Positions 40,776 through 54,400 of a stretch of 64,000 nucleotides of DNA are shown here, one piece after another. The notes beneath the pieces are model-generated. The model was not told the DNA's origin, searched no databases, and saw only the letters and a program-made list of their open reading frames with translations. The stretch is taken from the NCBI GenBank assembly GCA_003640385.1, contig RCAB01000240.1:30880-94879 (forward strand). Direction: 5' to 3'. Numbering within the stretch: position 1 is the stretch's first letter; every line of letters begins with the position of its first letter. Both the position numbers and the translations under genes were made by a program. The stretch comes from Setaria digitata. Lineage: Eukaryota; Nematoda; Chromadorea; Rhabditida; Setariidae.

Positions 40776-40806
<31 letters not shown>

Positions 40807-43800
40807 TTAAATGAAAAAAAGTAGTTCAAAAGTGATGCATTTGAAAGAGCAATAATTTTCCGTTAGTGATTTATGCATTGCAATTCTTCGTCAAAATAAA
40901 ATAAAAAAGGAAAAATGCAATTTCTAGAACAGAAAGATTTTTGGAACAAAAATTTGATTAGTTTATTTTGATCAAACCCTCTCAAACACTTCACTTTTTT
41001 AAAAGCTGACATTAAAAAGTTTAAAAATATCTTTACTTGAACGTATTTATTTTTCAACAAAACATTTTTTTTTTTTTTTCATCCTATAAATCACTACATA
41101 AATTGGAGAAAAATCTTTTTCTAAGCAACAAATTCAATAACTATTGAGCAATTAAAAGTTTTAGCTTTTCAGTTTTAACTGTAACATAAGAAGTGCCATA
41201 TTCGTTAGTAAAAGATTTTATTGAAAATTTTGTCCAAAAGAGAAACTGTGAAAGTCAAATGAATTCAATTAATTTATGTAGAAATACTATTGAAATGACA
41301 AACACTAATCATCTTATTCATTGAATTATTTGTTTTTTCTAAATGATAATTGGCATTATAAAATGTGGTACATTTTATAATTGTCAATACTACATAATTA
41401 ATTAATTAACTCGTTATTCATTAATTGGCTTATAGCGTTTGTTGTTAATAAATGTTTGCTCATTAATTAGTTAATTTTTCAGTTTACACATAAAGCGTTA
41501 GTATTTCTTTGAGACATTAACTTGTTAACGCTAGAAGGTATGATAACATGAGCATGTATGCTAATGTTAGGGTGATATTTTTTTAAATTTATTTTAACAC
41601 AATTTTTTATTTCAGTTAAAATACCAAATAATAATAATTTTAAATACTTGAGCTAAAAAAAAGAAGATTAGGTGTAGTTAATAATTTCCTAGATAATCAG
41701 ATAAAATAATAATTAAAAATTTAGCAGCTAGTTGTAGCTATTAAGCAGAAAACAAGACAAATTTAAATAATATTCGTGACATATTATAGAATATTTTATA
41801 ATTAGCTGCAAGAGTAGTTTAAGGAAAAAATAACACTAAAATAGTTAATTGTTATTTGGGATCAATTAATTACTAAATTCCAGCATGCAATAGCATTTGT
41901 TCTAAAAAATCGTTTCAGGCTGATTTAACTTAGCTTTTTTGTTTCCAACACTTAGTGATGCTACTTCCCACTATTTAAACTTAATTGGGTATAAAATAAA
42001 AAGTGTTTAAGTTATTTAAACTTAATTAGAAGTTAAAAAAGAACAATTCTTTTCATCCTTTTCTCTCTTCTCTTTGAATAATTTTTGCATTTAAATATTT
42101 ATATTTTTGTTAGCTAAATTAATGCAAAGAGAAAAAAATTTAACGATGTTTGATGAATTTATTCATTTTTCATACAACCCTTAAAAAAAAAAAAAAAAAA
42201 AGGGAAAAAAAAGGATATCAATGCTTGGAATGCTTAGGAATTTTATTAATTTTTGTCGTAGGTTTTGAAATTTTTTTTAATGAGAAATATTATTTAGTCT
42301 AGTCTATAAACTGCTCTCTAGTAGCGTAGCATTCAACTCGATTTCAAGATCCAACTTTACATCTTTAGTAGTAGTGGGTGTTCAGCTTGAAATTGTTAGC
42401 GGTATTCGATAGGTATTTGTTTGAAAACAAAGAAAGAAAAATGATACCCATTTCGAATGCTTATCTCATTTATTTAGTATCTTAATATCATTCTACTCTT
42501 CTTGATAAACGAAGTATGTATTCTTGATAAAATCGTGCTAAACTACGCCTTTTTCTTTTTACAATTTTAAAATTAAAATGATCATTTGGGAATGAAATTC
42601 ATTAAAATTTAGTTGAAGAAAAAAAAAAGAAAGAAAAAAAAGAAAATGGCTATATATCTTCTCGATAAGTTTAGAAGTGAAGAAATGTAATGGAATCCTA
42701 AAGCACATATGACTAGTGTAATTCATTCGGTACAGTTAGTTAAGGAGGATTGAAAAAGGAGAAAAAAGTACGAAATTTTGAAAAATCACACAAATTTAAT
42801 TAAAATCTAAATTCCAAATAGGCTAAAAAAAAGTCAAAAATCGTAAATAAAATGCTAATGGATGCACTTTCGTCCTGTTGAATTTCAACTCATAAAAAGA
42901 AAAAATCAAATCATTTTAAAACTATTATTCACTTGATGAATGTTTGTCGTAAGTTATAATTTTGCACCTGTAAAGTTGCACCAAAATTATTCATCAAATG
43001 ACGGATTTTTATCCATCTTTTTTGATGCAATCACAAGTAATTTAAAAAAAATTGAGTTAATTTCGTTCATCTTGCAACCTTGATTAACGATTCGTTAATG
43101 CAAGTAATTTTAAATTATTTTTCTTTCTTTTTTCATTTTCCTTTCGGCATCTTTTCTCACTTCATTAAATTTTGTTTTATTTCGTTCTTGAGTCTCACAT
43201 GAACAAAATTACTTGAGAAAAGATAAACTATTAATTTATAAATTGATCCCATTCCAGCAATTTTTTTTTTTTGCTTTTTAAATTAGTTTCATTATTGCTG
43301 ATTATTATTACCTTTCTTTTTAAAAATAATCAGTTACCTTTTTTATGTGAAAAAAGAAAGTAACTTTGTCGATTGCCGAATGCTTACGTCAAAAGATTTA
43401 AGTGCACATAAATTTTTGCTGTTTCTAAATTTTTTTGACTCAGTAAATTATAAATTAATCACTAATAAACTCTTTCTGTCACTATATTATTCCCATTTAC
43501 ATCGCACAAATGCATTTTCTCGGTTAAAATAATCATTTCAACATTATGATTGATAGTAAGTTAAAAAAAAAAAGGAAAAATATATTAAATTTTTTATTTC
43601 TTATTTCGATCATTTTCTTCTTGTTTCATTCATATTTTATGAACTTTTAATTAACATTGCTTATTTGTTGAATAAATTAGTTCAAAATCGTTCTGCAATA
43701 ATCGGCGAAACATAAACTAAGCAAAATTTTTTTTTTTTTTTTCTCAAGATCAACATCTCGAAAACAATTTTCCAAATACAATAAATAGGTTAAATCAATT

Positions 43801-44062
43801 ACGCATCATAATCATATCATATCATAGGATATAACCAATTACTTTCCAAATTACAATAATATTCTTTTATTTTTGCCTCTTTAAATTGAAATATATTTTC
43901 GACTGCTTATCGTCCTTTCTCCTATAGCAGCAAGTTTTTTCAACTAATCAATAATTCAATTCAAACTTTACCCATTTTTTGTCTATCTAATTTTTGCAAT
44001 ATTCTCTTTATGCGAGATTTCATTTATTTGAAAAAAAAAAATCTTTGTTTTTAACTTAATGA

Positions 44063-44097
<35 letters not shown>

Positions 44098-44229
44098 AAG
44101 AAAGGAGAAAACAAGGAGGAGGAAGAAAAGCGATTTTAGAAAATAAAAGTAACTAGCTGAAAATGCATTATGTTTAAAGTGGATGGGCAATACTAAAGCT
44201 AGCATGTCGTGACTTGTTAAATGTTATCT

Positions 44230-44700
44230 GCATTAAGTAAAATCAATTCATTCCAACTAAATCTACTACATTAATCAGCTTTGGCATGACATTCAGCACA
44301 CGTAATTCGAGAAAGAGAATTTTGCTGATAATGAGGATAACATTGTATATCATTGATTATCTATTAAATGTGAATTATCTTCAAAGCATTAGCTAAAATC
44401 AATTTTCTGCAACTAAATCTAACACATCACATAGTCTTGTGGAGACTTGTTGCATGCGTAATTTGAGATAAATAATTTACTGATGATAACGATGACGCAT
44501 ATCATTGATTAGTCTGTGGGGTATCATAAAAGCAGTAAATAAAATTAATTGCTTTCAGTTTATTCTAGTCTATTGTATTAGCTAGTTTCGACCACAGCAT
44601 GCATAGCTCGAAAAAGATATTCTACTGACGATATTAGTAGTGTGTATCATAAATTATAGCACAGCATGACATATTTATGAGAGTTTCTTAAATGATAGTG
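44230..44700. repeat. Degenerate ~150-bp tandem repeat, about three units
   Basis: A marker like gcattaagtaaaatcaatt starts at 44230, 44386 and 44532. Each is followed, about 55-70 bases on, by a cgtaattcgag-like word, then by a ctgataatgaggat-like word, then by tatatcattgatta (44347, 44500, and a weaker tgtatcataaatta near 44643). A further partial match lies near 44727. The order of markers is kept while the sequence between has diverged, as in an old satellite array. Confidence 0.65.
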
Positions 44701-47700
44701 AAAGACAAAGTTATGGTTAGTTCGTGTATATCATTCATTCTTGATTGATGGTTCATGCTAGATAAGATTTAATCAGTAAAATGACTAAAATGCAATAGCT
44801 GAATATAGTTGAATCAGAATTGGTTAGTTTATAAAACAAATGATTACCCATTAAGAATTAACAATTTCATGTGAAATCTCTGATAATTTAAATATTTTCA
44901 AAACGAAAATTGTATTTTGCAGCATTTTCTTTTTCTTATCAGCAGATTTTATGATTGATTTGATATTTTCCATATAATGCGCTAATAATCATCAACTAGT
45001 CAGTCTGGTCTTAAAAACTCAAGCCATAATGAGCCAAATCATCTTAAAATGATTTAGCTTCTTCAGAAACTTTAATAGCATTTATCATACATGAACACGC
45101 AGACACATAGTTCCTTTCATGTATCATTGAAATTGCTCAGACGTTTAATTAAATAGGAAGCAAAGTAGAAATTTCTTGATTGCTTCAAAACTACAAGTTA
45201 GTTTTAGCCAGAAAAAAAAAGCTTTTTTTTTCCAATAGTATTTAGCTTTAAAAGTTAAACTAAATATTTTTAGCAGTTCATTTCTTTGGGTTTTTTCTTC
45301 TCCTTTTTCAGTTTCATTACTTAATTATAATTATTCTTATTTCTTTTAGATAATCCATTTTCAATATTTGATTATTCGAAAAGAAAATTTCAATGATTAG
45401 TGATGGATTCAAAATTTTGAAAATGAAATGTGAATAATCACTAATCACTAGGCTTATTCAGTATTGTTGATAGATTATTCATTGTTGATAGATTAAGTGT
45501 AAAGTATATTTATTTTTATAATTCGTTCCATAAAACAAATAATTCGATTAAATCTAATGATGGTTGGTTGTAATCTTTTGGGAACATAATTTTTATATAT
45601 ATATATATATATATTTTTTTGATGCACCTCAACAACCGAAAAAAATAGCATTTGTTTAGTGGAAAACATGTATTTTGTATTGATAATTTAGCGTCCACTA
45701 ATGAATTTTATCATAAATTAATAATTAGCCCATTTTAAATTATTTAAAAAAAAAGGAAGGAAAAAAGCCTCATGGCTTTCTTCTTTTCCTTATTTCCTTC
45801 TCCTCTTCTTCTATCTTTTATTTTCAAATTTTGAAAAATTTTTCCTCTTCCTGTTTCTTTTTCTATCTTCCTTTCATTCATTCATCCCTTATTTTTTCGT
45901 AAATAACTTCTAACATAACTAAATTATGAGGAAATGATAAATTGTAAATAGCATTTAAAATGATAACAATGATAATATTAGTTATTTAAATGATAAATGG
46001 CGAAAAAATGTGAATCAAAGATTATGAGTGAAAAATAAACGAGAGTGTCAGTTGGATGGAACCTAATGAGTGCTTTAAGCTTTAGCTAATATATATATAT
46101 ATATATATGATGGATAAGTATAAATGATATGTAATGTCATATGATAAGATTATGTTAATATGAGAAATATTGCAACAAATATTAGAATAGATCAGATTAC
46201 AAGGATTAATAATTTCAAAAATTTTCATTTTTAGCTTGTAATTATTATTATATACACGTATGTATGCGGTGAACAATTTATTCCAACATATTCCAAATAT
46301 TTTGGATTTGCTTCTTTTTTCAAATTTTTTATTCTATTTTTAAAAATCAATAAACGAAAAGTTAGTGGTAAAAGTGAAGTTTCTTATTTTTTTCTTTTGT
46401 TCTCGAAAAATTTTTTATAATTGCTAAAAAATTAATAAAAATAGAGCACCTATAATTATAAAAATTAGAATTCTAAGGATTGGAAAGTTTAAAAGAAATT
46501 ATTAAAAGTTTTATAAGTTTCAGATGATAGATTGCTAAAATTTGCAAGATTTATCATTATTGCATATGGTACTTATCTTGTTAATGCTCTATTCGTCACT
46601 TTCATATTCTTTTTTCCCAAAAATAAAAAGATTTGTAAAGTGCCTAATATAAAAGTTTCAGAAATATTTTCGTGATTTAGCATCTAAAGTGAAAGTTTGC
46701 AATTAAAATTAAGACAGGAATAAGTTTTATTATTTGAACAAGTATCTAATTATTCATTCTAAGCAAAATTTGGCGCATTATTAATTATTATTTGATTCGT
46801 AAATGTTTAATAACCCGTCATTCCACGCCATACATTAATTGGTAAAAGTGTTTTATTATAAAAATTTTAGGCATTTTGAAATTTTCAAGATTTTACGCAA
46901 TAATTTTTATCATGTAAATTTACATTTCTCATCGTTTATTTCATTTTTTTTTTTTTAATAAATGAGAAAAAAAGCGATAGAATTTAATTCTAATAAATCT
47001 TCTTTTCTCTTCTCTTTTTTTTCATTTTTTTTTTGTTTCTATTCATCATTTAACTTATTCCAATCATTACTCTTCAAAAATAAAAAAGAGAAAAAAACAA
47101 AGCGAGGAAAAATAAAAGCAAAAAACAAAACAAAAAAATTTTAAAAAGAATGAAAAATGAAAAAAATATGACAAACAGAAGTACGGGTATAGTTTTATCA
47201 TATCGATGGAACTTTGTTAGATTTTGCTCCCAAAAAAAAAATTTTTTTTTCTAAAAAAGCGTAACTCTTTTGATTTTTTTTTTCTTGAATAAAATTGGAA
47301 ATATTTCATTCACTTTATTGTTAAAATAAGATGAAATTTAACGGATAGATATTTAAAAATTAAGATGCTTGAAAAAAAACTTTCCTTTTTTTGTGTTGTT
47401 TTATATTTGTAAAAAGAACTTTTTTTTTTTTTTTTTGCTCAGATAAAATCAAATCTACGATTGAATACTTTAAGAAACAATCTTTTCTTGCTTCTTTATG
47501 AATCACTTCTCTTTTCCATCTTGATTATTAGCTTTAAATTACTTATTTATTGCTCTCAATTTTGGTTAAATTTGTATTTATGCATAAAATTGAATAATCA
47601 TCATGACTTCAACGTTAAGGAGCAAGCATATGATTTATGAAATATTTTAAATTGCTATAATTCAATGCGATCGAAAGAAATACAGTTGTTTAATTACTTT

Positions 47701-48470
47701 TAATTCATAATTTTTTATTAAATGTTCTCATTTTTGTTTCGTATTTAAATTCGTGATTTGTAATGAAAACATTATCATACTTAATATATTTAATCGTAAT
47801 TAAACGAACGAGTGGACTTGAATGCTCTAAAACGAATTGAAATTAAGGAATGAAATGGAATTCATTGGAAATATTTATCAATTTTATTATATTTTAACGC
47901 TTTTTTTCATTTTTTAGTTCATGATTTAAATCAATTATCTTATTTTTTACTTTGTTTTTCTTTCTTTTTTTTTCTGATAAATCCTTTAAATACAAAATCT
48001 GGCTAAGTTTCGTTTTTTTTTTTTTTGCTTTGAATAATTTTCAATATTTTTTTTTCTTTTTTAATAAAAATTAAAAAAAAATAGAAAAAGGCAAAATTAG
48101 CATAGGCGTGGCACACAGCTGACGATGTATGATGATATAAAAATGCATCGTAATATTAAGTTAGACAAGATTGATTTCATTTCATTTTCTGTTTGTAATT
48201 CTTTATTTCAAACTTCCCATCATCATCATCATCGTCATCGCTTCAGTTTTCATCATCTACAATTTCCAATAACTGTAGTCCGGAAAACCGGAAAAGGAAC
48301 GAGGAAGAAGTGGAAGAAGAAAGAAAAAGGAGAAGAATGAATCAAAAAACGAAAACGACGAAGAAGAAAGAAAAATAGATAAAAAAATAAAAAAAAAGAA
48401 AGGAAAAAAGAAAAACGAAGAAAGTATTAATTATCAATCGTTTCTTCCTTTTTCTTATCAACAAAACTAT

Positions 48471-51400
48471 ATGGCACAAAGTTGGAACCGATTTTCAGAT
48501 TATAATGAATTAGCAAGTGATGAGAAATTTGATTTACATATGAATAACGATTACGATCAGCAACAACGGCAACCGCGGCAGCAACAACCGTTGGCTCCAC
48601 GTATGGGTCGACGATTTACGCTAAATCCGCTAATTTTTGCAAAAGAAGAGCGTGAATTAAGACGGCAATCACTGGCACAATTGAAATTATCATACTATCC
48701 AAAAAATGCTTCACGTTAGTTTATTTTCAATGTGATTTTTCATCCAATGTTATTATAATTGTAATTTTAAATAAAAAAATTATTCTCGTCATATCATATC
48801 ATAGCTTATCGTATCATATTGTATCATTTAAAATCAACTTAACAGGAATAAACATGTCAATATTTTGTAATCAATTATTTATCTTTTTTTTTTCGTGTTT
48901 TGATTGATTTTTTGATAATAATTTTGTTTCTGAAATATTTCTTCCATTATCACTTTTTTATCAATTATAAAATTATTGCTTAAATTAAAAAATGCAGAAA
49001 GAGAGTAAGAAATCACGTAATTCAAATTTAATTTAGCTGAAATATTTTGACTAATATTTTTTGGTAAATTATTGCTCTGCAAATGGAAATAATCACTTGA
49101 ACTGACTGCCATTCCTTAATTTTCCTTTTAAATTAAAAAAAAAAAAATTTTTCTTACATCTAATTTCCTTAAAAAAAAAATCCAAAAAATTAAAATGATA
49201 AAGCAATCAAAATTGAAATGATAAGAATCGCGGTTTACACTGTTTCCTGGTTCATCGATTAACTAAGTAATATAATTCTAATCAATTTCGGTGATTTTCA
49301 TTACTATCAAAGTATTCCCTAGAAGTGAAATTTGCAACTAATGAATCTTAATGGAAAACATGATCCCCTACTTGTCTTAGACTAAAAAAAAATCTATTAA
49401 ACAATTTGAACAACACTTCTTGTTTTAGCTAGATTAGTTCAAAAAATTTTAAATTATGCATTTAATTCATAAAGCTTTCAGATGAAATTAATTGCGCTCA
49501 TCATTAATGTTTAATACTTAGTTAATTCCACTTAGAAGCTTTGTAAATTAAACTTATGTGAGCTAAGAAATTATTTTAATTAAATATTATTGAGCCAAAA
49601 AAATTAACTTCATATTTGTTTTAAATAATTACATCTATGCTTTAGTCTTATTTTTTTATCAGCTGAATTACAAACTTATTGAAATCTTTTCCAATTCAAT
49701 TTTAACGAATTTCTTCTTTAACTAAATTGACTTTAACTTTAATCCTTTATATTTTATAGCCATAATACATTTAATGGCTTCTTATTTTCTCCATTTCCTT
49801 TTTCATGTCAACAAACTTGTTTTTTCTCACTAAAATCGGAAGTAATATTTTTTAAAGTTCTGATAAGCTTTGAAGATTATTTTCGTTTATTTCTTAAGTA
49901 CGAATAACTTAAACTATTATATGTTTTTGCTTATTTTTTCGCTGTTTACATTTCTTGCATTTTCAATTTGAAAACAAAGCTAAATTAAAATTCCTCAAGA
50001 TTTGCATTGCCGAATATTTATTTCTTGTTGCTTGAATTAGATTACATTTTAAACTATTTTCCTTTATGTTCAAATTTTGCCGCGCATATGGATCAAATGA
50101 TAAGATAATGATAGAATATGAAAATTTAATAAAATGCAAGAAAAAAAATGAAATGGACGGGATTTTTTCAAAATTTCAAAATCTTTGAACGTCTGTCTCT
50201 GAATACTTTTTTTTTTCTTAACTCATTCCTTCAGCATTGTTCCAGACGAAAAATCATTTAAGATTTGCTATTAATTGTTGACTGTTAACTAAATTTGATG
50301 GATTCACTTAATCAAATTAAATTGAATAATGAGAAAAAAGTTGGTCGAAAAATTTTGTTAGACTATTAGACTAGTAAAATTAATGTAGAGAGGAAAAAAA
50401 GGTTTGAAATAAAATGAAATAAATAAACTGACAGTGAAATATTAGGTTAACTGCAAAAAGTTCATCATTTAATGGAAATTTATCAAAACTTTCACGAACT
50501 GGTACAAAACTTTGACGGAAAAGGAACGAATAAAATGTGAAATTTTCATTAAATATTCTTTTAATTAAAATTATTTTCTCAAGCACTTAGATTAGTAGGT
50601 TAGATTAGTAAGGATTTAAGTAATAACTTTAACTCATAAAAAAGTTAGATTTATTGAGAAAGTGAATAAATTATATAGAAATGAATAAATTCTTTTATTA
50701 AATAAAATTTTCTTTCATCTTTCTTTGCGATTGTACATTAAAAGAATTTGTAGGAATTTAATTAAAGTAGGCATAAAATTACTGTTAGTTTCACTTTCGA
50801 TATTTCATATTTTCTTTTTTTTTTTAATATTTCGATTGATAAGAATTTAAAAAAATTTTTCAAAACTATTCTTTCCCATTTATGCCTTTAAGCAATTGTT
50901 TTCTTCGAAAAAAAAAATTCCGTTTTAAGGTTTTTCACGAAAATCGCTAAATTTTTTTCTTCACAAATTCGAAATGAAAGAATTATTGTCCGAGTAATAA
51001 ATCTGTATTAACCAAGTTTTGTTTTTGTTTTATTTCATTTCCCTGCCTTGTCTTTTTCCCTGCGAATTATATTAATTAGTAATTTAAAATATTCTTAAGA
51101 CATTTAAAATCTTATAAGCAATATTTTTTGGAGTACTTGTTTTTTTGTAAATAAAATTTATAAATTGTTGATAAAATCAAAAAAGTTTTGTGCTGCGGAA
51201 TTCTTTATTTTTATGGCGTATGATGTATAGGCTTCATTTTACAAATTGCCAAAAAATAAATTTTTTTTAAAAATTTTTCACAATTTAGAAATAAATATAT
51301 GTGTCCTGTTGGTAATAGAAGCAAAGTAAATTCAATAATTTATATAATTCGCTTGACTATATATTTATATAAAAATTCGTGAGAAAATATTTTAAACTTG

Positions 51401-54400
51401 AATTTTACCATAGTAGCTCACTAACAATGTTGTTTAATTTGTAAGAGGAAAAGGATTGCTATTATATTTAGCTTTCCCATTTATTCTTTTAAAAATTTCC
51501 TTTCATCAGTTCTAATTATTTGAAAATTCTGAATTGTGGAAAATTGCATGAAAGCAATGAGAAAAGTTGAAAATGCAAACATTTCATGCATTTATTGCGA
51601 AATATGTGATGCAAATTTTTAAAAATTTAAAATAAAAAGGAAAGAAAAAAAAGTTTCTTTCAATTTTACCATCAAATATAAAATTATTTGATATTGTGAG
51701 TCATTGATAATTGACGAAACATATCAATTAATTAAATATGTAATGCATGCATGTGATATCCCGAAATTCATTTCGATTTTATTATTCTCTGCTATAAACT
51801 ACTGAAAATTAATAAAATATTACAAAAAATACGAGGATAAATAAATATATAATATATAGATGTGAATTCCCAAAATTTTGTTCGGTTTTATTATCAGATG
51901 CAATCACTTTGCACAGCAAATTACCATAATTAATAAAATATTATAAGGAGTGTTGGAATTAAAGATGTACTGTTTTATATTTGATTTACGAAATTCTCTC
52001 TTTTTATTATTTCACATTGTAACCAGCAACTGTTAAAATATTGAAAGAAGTACAAGAATTATTTTAACCAATTTTAAATTGAATTAAAATCACAAAAAAA
52101 GAAAAAATTATAATTTTCAATCTTGCAAATATGTATGAAAATAAAGCAATATATCATAAAATTCTATTGCAGTCAATTTTTTTTCTAATTTTATAAAAGT
52201 TTAAAGAATTAAGTTTCAAATTTCTTTTAACATTAGAATTTCAAATTATCAAATATTTATCAGTCGTTGCTTTAGTTCATTTAAGCTTTATTGCAGTTAC
52301 GCAAAAGATTACAAATGTGGAATCGTTGGCAATTTTCATTTCAATTAAAATTCAATTTAAAATCGTTTTCAATTTATTTCACATCAATAGTGAAAAAGAT
52401 AACTGATCGGTTCATTCTGGATAAGATAAATTGCGATTAAATATTTTTTCATTTTCGCTTCGCTTTAATTGCAATTATTTTAATTAATACAAATAAAAAT
52501 CATTATCGCTATCAATGCATAATGTTTTTAATGAAGTAATTTATTAAAAAAAAAAGGTGTTTTATAGTAAAGGACATAGAGGAAATAATTAAGTCAACGC
52601 GAGAAAAGCAAAAAAAAAAAATNAAGGTGTTTTATAGTAAAGGACATAGAGGAAATAATTACGTCAACGCGAGAAAAGCAAAAAAAAAAATTTATTGATA
52701 AAATGTCATCACGAGAATTCAGCAAGTGGAAAATGCTTGATTAGTATTATCAATAATTTCGACAAAAAAAAAACAGAAAAGTCGAAAAAACTGTAAATTA
52801 GCCTGAAATAGCTAAATGAATCTTATCAACGATGAAAAGCTATTTAATTAACTTATAATAATTTCCAACTTGAAACATTTTGCTAAGTAATTACAAGGAA
52901 TAGGATGACTGAAAAAAAAATTAAGCTTAATTCTAAATTTGTGATATTTTATGATTAAATTCCAATAAATGAAGAACCGCTTAATTAGTCTATAAAAAAT
53001 TGATTGTCTTCGACAGAAAATGAAACGCATAAATCTTTTTTGTAGGTTTTCTTTTTTTTTCTTTGTTCTTTATACTTTAAACGAAAATTATTTATCATTT
53101 TTTCCTTTGATTTTTTTTTTTTTTTCATTCATCTAGTTATATTTGCATAATTTAATTACTTTCCGAGGAAAATATTTCTCGTTTCTACATGAAAAATCTT
53201 TTTTTGGACACTAAACAAATTTCTTACTCTTTTTTTTTTTTGATAGCAATTGCATAATTATTAATTAATTCACCAGCAAAATAAAATGGCACCAAATTTC
53301 ATACTTAACGAATTTGTTGACAGTTATTTTTCTTTTTTTTGCTTCTAAATTAGTTGGGAAAAGTTTGCAACAACTTTTTTGAATAATTAATAGTGCAAAA
53401 AAAAAAGAAAAATTAATAAAAAAATAATTCTTTAATAGGATGAAAACTGTTATTAAGAATAAATTTCATAAATTGAATTTTCCGCAGAAAATCTTGGAAC
53501 GTACAAATAAAATTTTTTGACAGTTTCTTCCCAATACTAATTCATATTTCCATTCCAAACAAGGATGATTTATCCATTTCTCAAGCATTTTGATGCCTAA
53601 ATAATTCACTTTTCCATTAATTTTGATTGCTTAATTATGCAAAAAAAAAAATGTTTATGAAAAATAAATGTAACAAATGTATGAAAAGGTGCGTGAAAAA
53701 CTGTGATAAACCTAAAAATGAAAAATTATTTAAAATAAAAAATAATAAGGTAAAATATATTCCAATACAAACTAATCTTTGGAAAATATCATAATGAGAA
53801 TAATGAAAATGTTCAAAATGAAAATAATTGCAAATTTTTTGCGTGAAATTTTTTTTTTGCTACAAATTTTTGAAAATTTCAAATCTTTTTTTTTTTTGTT
53901 CTTATTAAAAAATTGAAGAATTTCTATCTCACTCTACTTTTTTCTTTTTTTAAAAAAAAACCTTTTATTGCTCTAATTTTTCACATTTTAGCGGATACGT
54001 ATGATACTGGCGTTGGATTCTGTGGCTGGTTCGTTATAACACTTACGTGGATTATCTTTCTCTCTACCTTTCCAATATCTGTTTGCTTCTGTCTTAAAGT
54101 AACGATAAATTCTTTGTTGCTCTAATAAATTAATTGAATTTGAAAATTTTATTTCATACTTGAAATATTATTTTACGCAATATCATTAATGGACAATGTA
54201 TCATTGAGAGTTTCAATTAACCATCCTAAATTATAGCATGTCACTAATTTAAGATGAGAATATTTGATAGATAATTTGAGGAGTAAATGTTTATTAAAAA
54301 TGAATTTAGCGTGTAAGTTAATCATTGATCATTTAAATCAGCTGTTTTAAATTGTCTTAGTTTAAGATAAATGACGCTTGTTAAATAACTTAAGCAGTAA

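Larger units (their letters stand above)
33615..48470. other. 15-kb gene desert upstream of stomatin 2
   Basis: No exon chain was found. The content is AT-rich sequence with A runs (30 bases at 44066-44095, 26 at 40780-40805), TA/CTTT microsatellites, a degenerate ~45-base repeat with an open frame (39425-39871), a degenerate ~150-base tandem repeat (44230-44700), a purine-rich GC island (36140-36270) and a small GC patch at 38085-38106. The stretch 48125-48470 just before stomatin 2 is purine-rich and may include its leader. Single short open frames, e.g. 34570-34794 and 37875-38078, show no splice or family support. Confidence 0.5.

Noticed and set aside
48125..48340. Plus-strand 71-codon frame before stomatin 2
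   Set aside because: His run and Lys-rich end come from cat and gaa repeats; it is out of frame with stomatin 2 and more likely leader or intergenic sequence.
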